Shown here: positions 62,844 through 64,000 of the stretch, one piece after another
Position numbering within the stretch: position 1 is the first letter of the stretch
Layout of the letters: each line of letters starts with the position of its first letter
Assembly (NCBI GenBank): GCA_013396655.1
Contig: WBMV01000462.1
Span: 657,635-721,634, forward strand
DNA from: Campylorhamphus procurvoides
Taxonomy: Eukaryota > Chordata > Aves > Passeriformes > Dendrocolaptidae
Direction: 5' to 3'
DNA length: 64,000 nucleotides
The notes under the pieces: generated by a model
Seen by the model: only the letters and a program-made list of their open reading frames with translations
What the model was told of the DNA's origin: nothing
The model's database searches: none
Made by a program: the position numbers and the translations under genes

Positions 62844-62879
<36 letters not shown>
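62844..62879. repeat. (GA)18 microsatellite
   Basis: Perfect GA dinucleotide run of 36 bases, followed by a short AAAGA continuation. A perfect run of this length is normally polymorphic between individuals. Confidence 0.95.
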
Positions 62880-62883
<4 letters not shown>

Positions 62884-64000
62884 TCAAGATAAGAAACCCC
62901 TTCTTGCAGGAATACTGCAATTATTCAGGGTTTAATTTATGAACTCCCTGGACTCTTTGCAGTGTGTTCATCCCTGATTTGTCTGCCGTAAACAACATGC
63001 CTTTCAACAAGACAAGGAGGAATTGAAGCTTGTTTCAGGCTGCCACCAATATTTTCCTACTTGTGCATGGCCTCAAAGACCAGCAGCAGAAATCCATTCC
63101 CCAGGCACAGAGCTGCAGCCAAGAGGGAACGAGCTGGAGGACACCAACACCATGGACTCAAGGGGATGTCCAGCAAGTGGGCTGGGAGGGCTCTGGCAAT
63201 GAATTAAATCAATCAGAGTGTTTTCAAAACAGCCTCTACAGAATAGCTTGGCTTCCTTATTGGTGAGTCAAGTGAAGAGCACATGGAGCATGCAGGAATG
63301 CAGCCACTACAATGATCCTTATTTCATTCTGATGATGCTTTTATTGCACAGATTTCCTCCCCAAAGGAGGAGCTCCGTGCTGGATCCGCAGGCTCCGCTC
63401 CTGCCATGGCAGGTAACAGCTTTTATGTGGCTGTAGGGAAGAAATCCAACCCCCAGGATCCCAGTTCTGCTGTCTCCAGCAGAGACAGGGCCACAGCTCG
63501 TTACCTGCACCTTCCCCTCTCACCAGCACCAGAGATGTGGGAATCGACTCCCAGTCCCTGTTAAAGCCATCAGAGGGGACAGTTCAGCTCCAGGGCAGCG
63601 TGCTGAGGCTCCAGGGCTGTTCCAGCCTCCTGTCTCAGATGCTACTAATGCAAAGCTCAAATTTTCCATCTGTCCCTCCAAGCTCTGCTCCGTCTTTAGG
63701 TGTCTGATGCTCCACCTCTGCTCCCAGCCCGATTTCAAACCTCTGTTTTAAAGAGCGGTTGAGAAAACTCCAGCCAGTGTTTCTCTGGGTAGTTTTGCTG
63801 GCTTGGAAGGACTTTGCTGCTGTGAATTTTGTCCCCAAAGCCTGGCATCCTGTGCTGGTGCCAAGGACAGGCAGCAGACTGTTTCCCTGCCATGGCCAGA
63901 GGATATGGTGATGATCATCCTGCACTCACACCCAGCCTGGCACATTCGAGGGCTCAGGAGTAGAACCTGGAAGGTGAATTCTGTCAGGCTCCCTGCAGAG
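62884..64000. other. Non-coding stretch, nothing recognised
   Basis: A GTGAGT donor-like site follows TTATTG at 63262, but the frame before it has no protein-like content and no acceptor is convincing. No repeat family recognised. Confidence 0.45.

Noticed and set aside
1..64000. CRISPR arrays, rRNA, integrated virus or LTR element
   Set aside because: No regularly spaced direct repeats, rRNA signature, or retroviral gag/pol/env-like frame was recognised anywhere.

Overview
This window reads as vertebrate nuclear DNA, almost certainly avian and probably from a songbird-like genome. The main evidence is repeated short tails of CR1 LINEs: a ~30-base 3' block on one strand or its complement on the other, usually ending in ATTCTATG-type octamers. 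I count fifteen such fragments, which is typical of bird genomes. There is no bacterial gene organisation, no long open frame, and no rRNA, tRNA, CRISPR or integrated virus that I can recognise. The longest uninterrupted frames are about 200 codons, have no recognisable protein content and often run through repeats, so I treat them as chance.

The best-supported gene evidence is at 11.29-11.75 kb on the minus strand. A CpG-rich block holds a signal-peptide-like exon ending at a consensus splice donor (phase 1). About 370 bases upstream lies a TATA element with a GC box. This looks like the 5' end of a gene for a secreted or single-pass membrane protein that runs towards position 1 and leaves the window. 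I cannot name the gene. The locus is damaged in the assembly: all three undetermined bases of the window (11361, 11714, 11844) fall in it, the initiator codon is not visible, and a CR1 tail lies between promoter and coding exon.

Layout. 1-11.3 kb: putative first intron of that gene, with CR1 tails and a short, strikingly CpG-dense segment at 661-830. 11.3-11.85 kb: promoter and exon 1. 11.85-64 kb: gene-poor DNA upstream of that promoter, with scattered CR1 tails, one ancient MIR-like SINE (~32.2 kb), a few simple repeats and three weak candidate exons (16.3, 40.8 and 47.9 kb). Base composition on the plus strand changes along the window: A+C-leaning in roughly the first 27-30 kb, G+T-leaning afterwards.

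Overall this is ordinary avian intronic and intergenic DNA around one incompletely assembled gene start. I found no convincing undescribed system. The items most worth checking are the broken promoter/exon, the CpG-dense 661-830 segment, and the composition switch.
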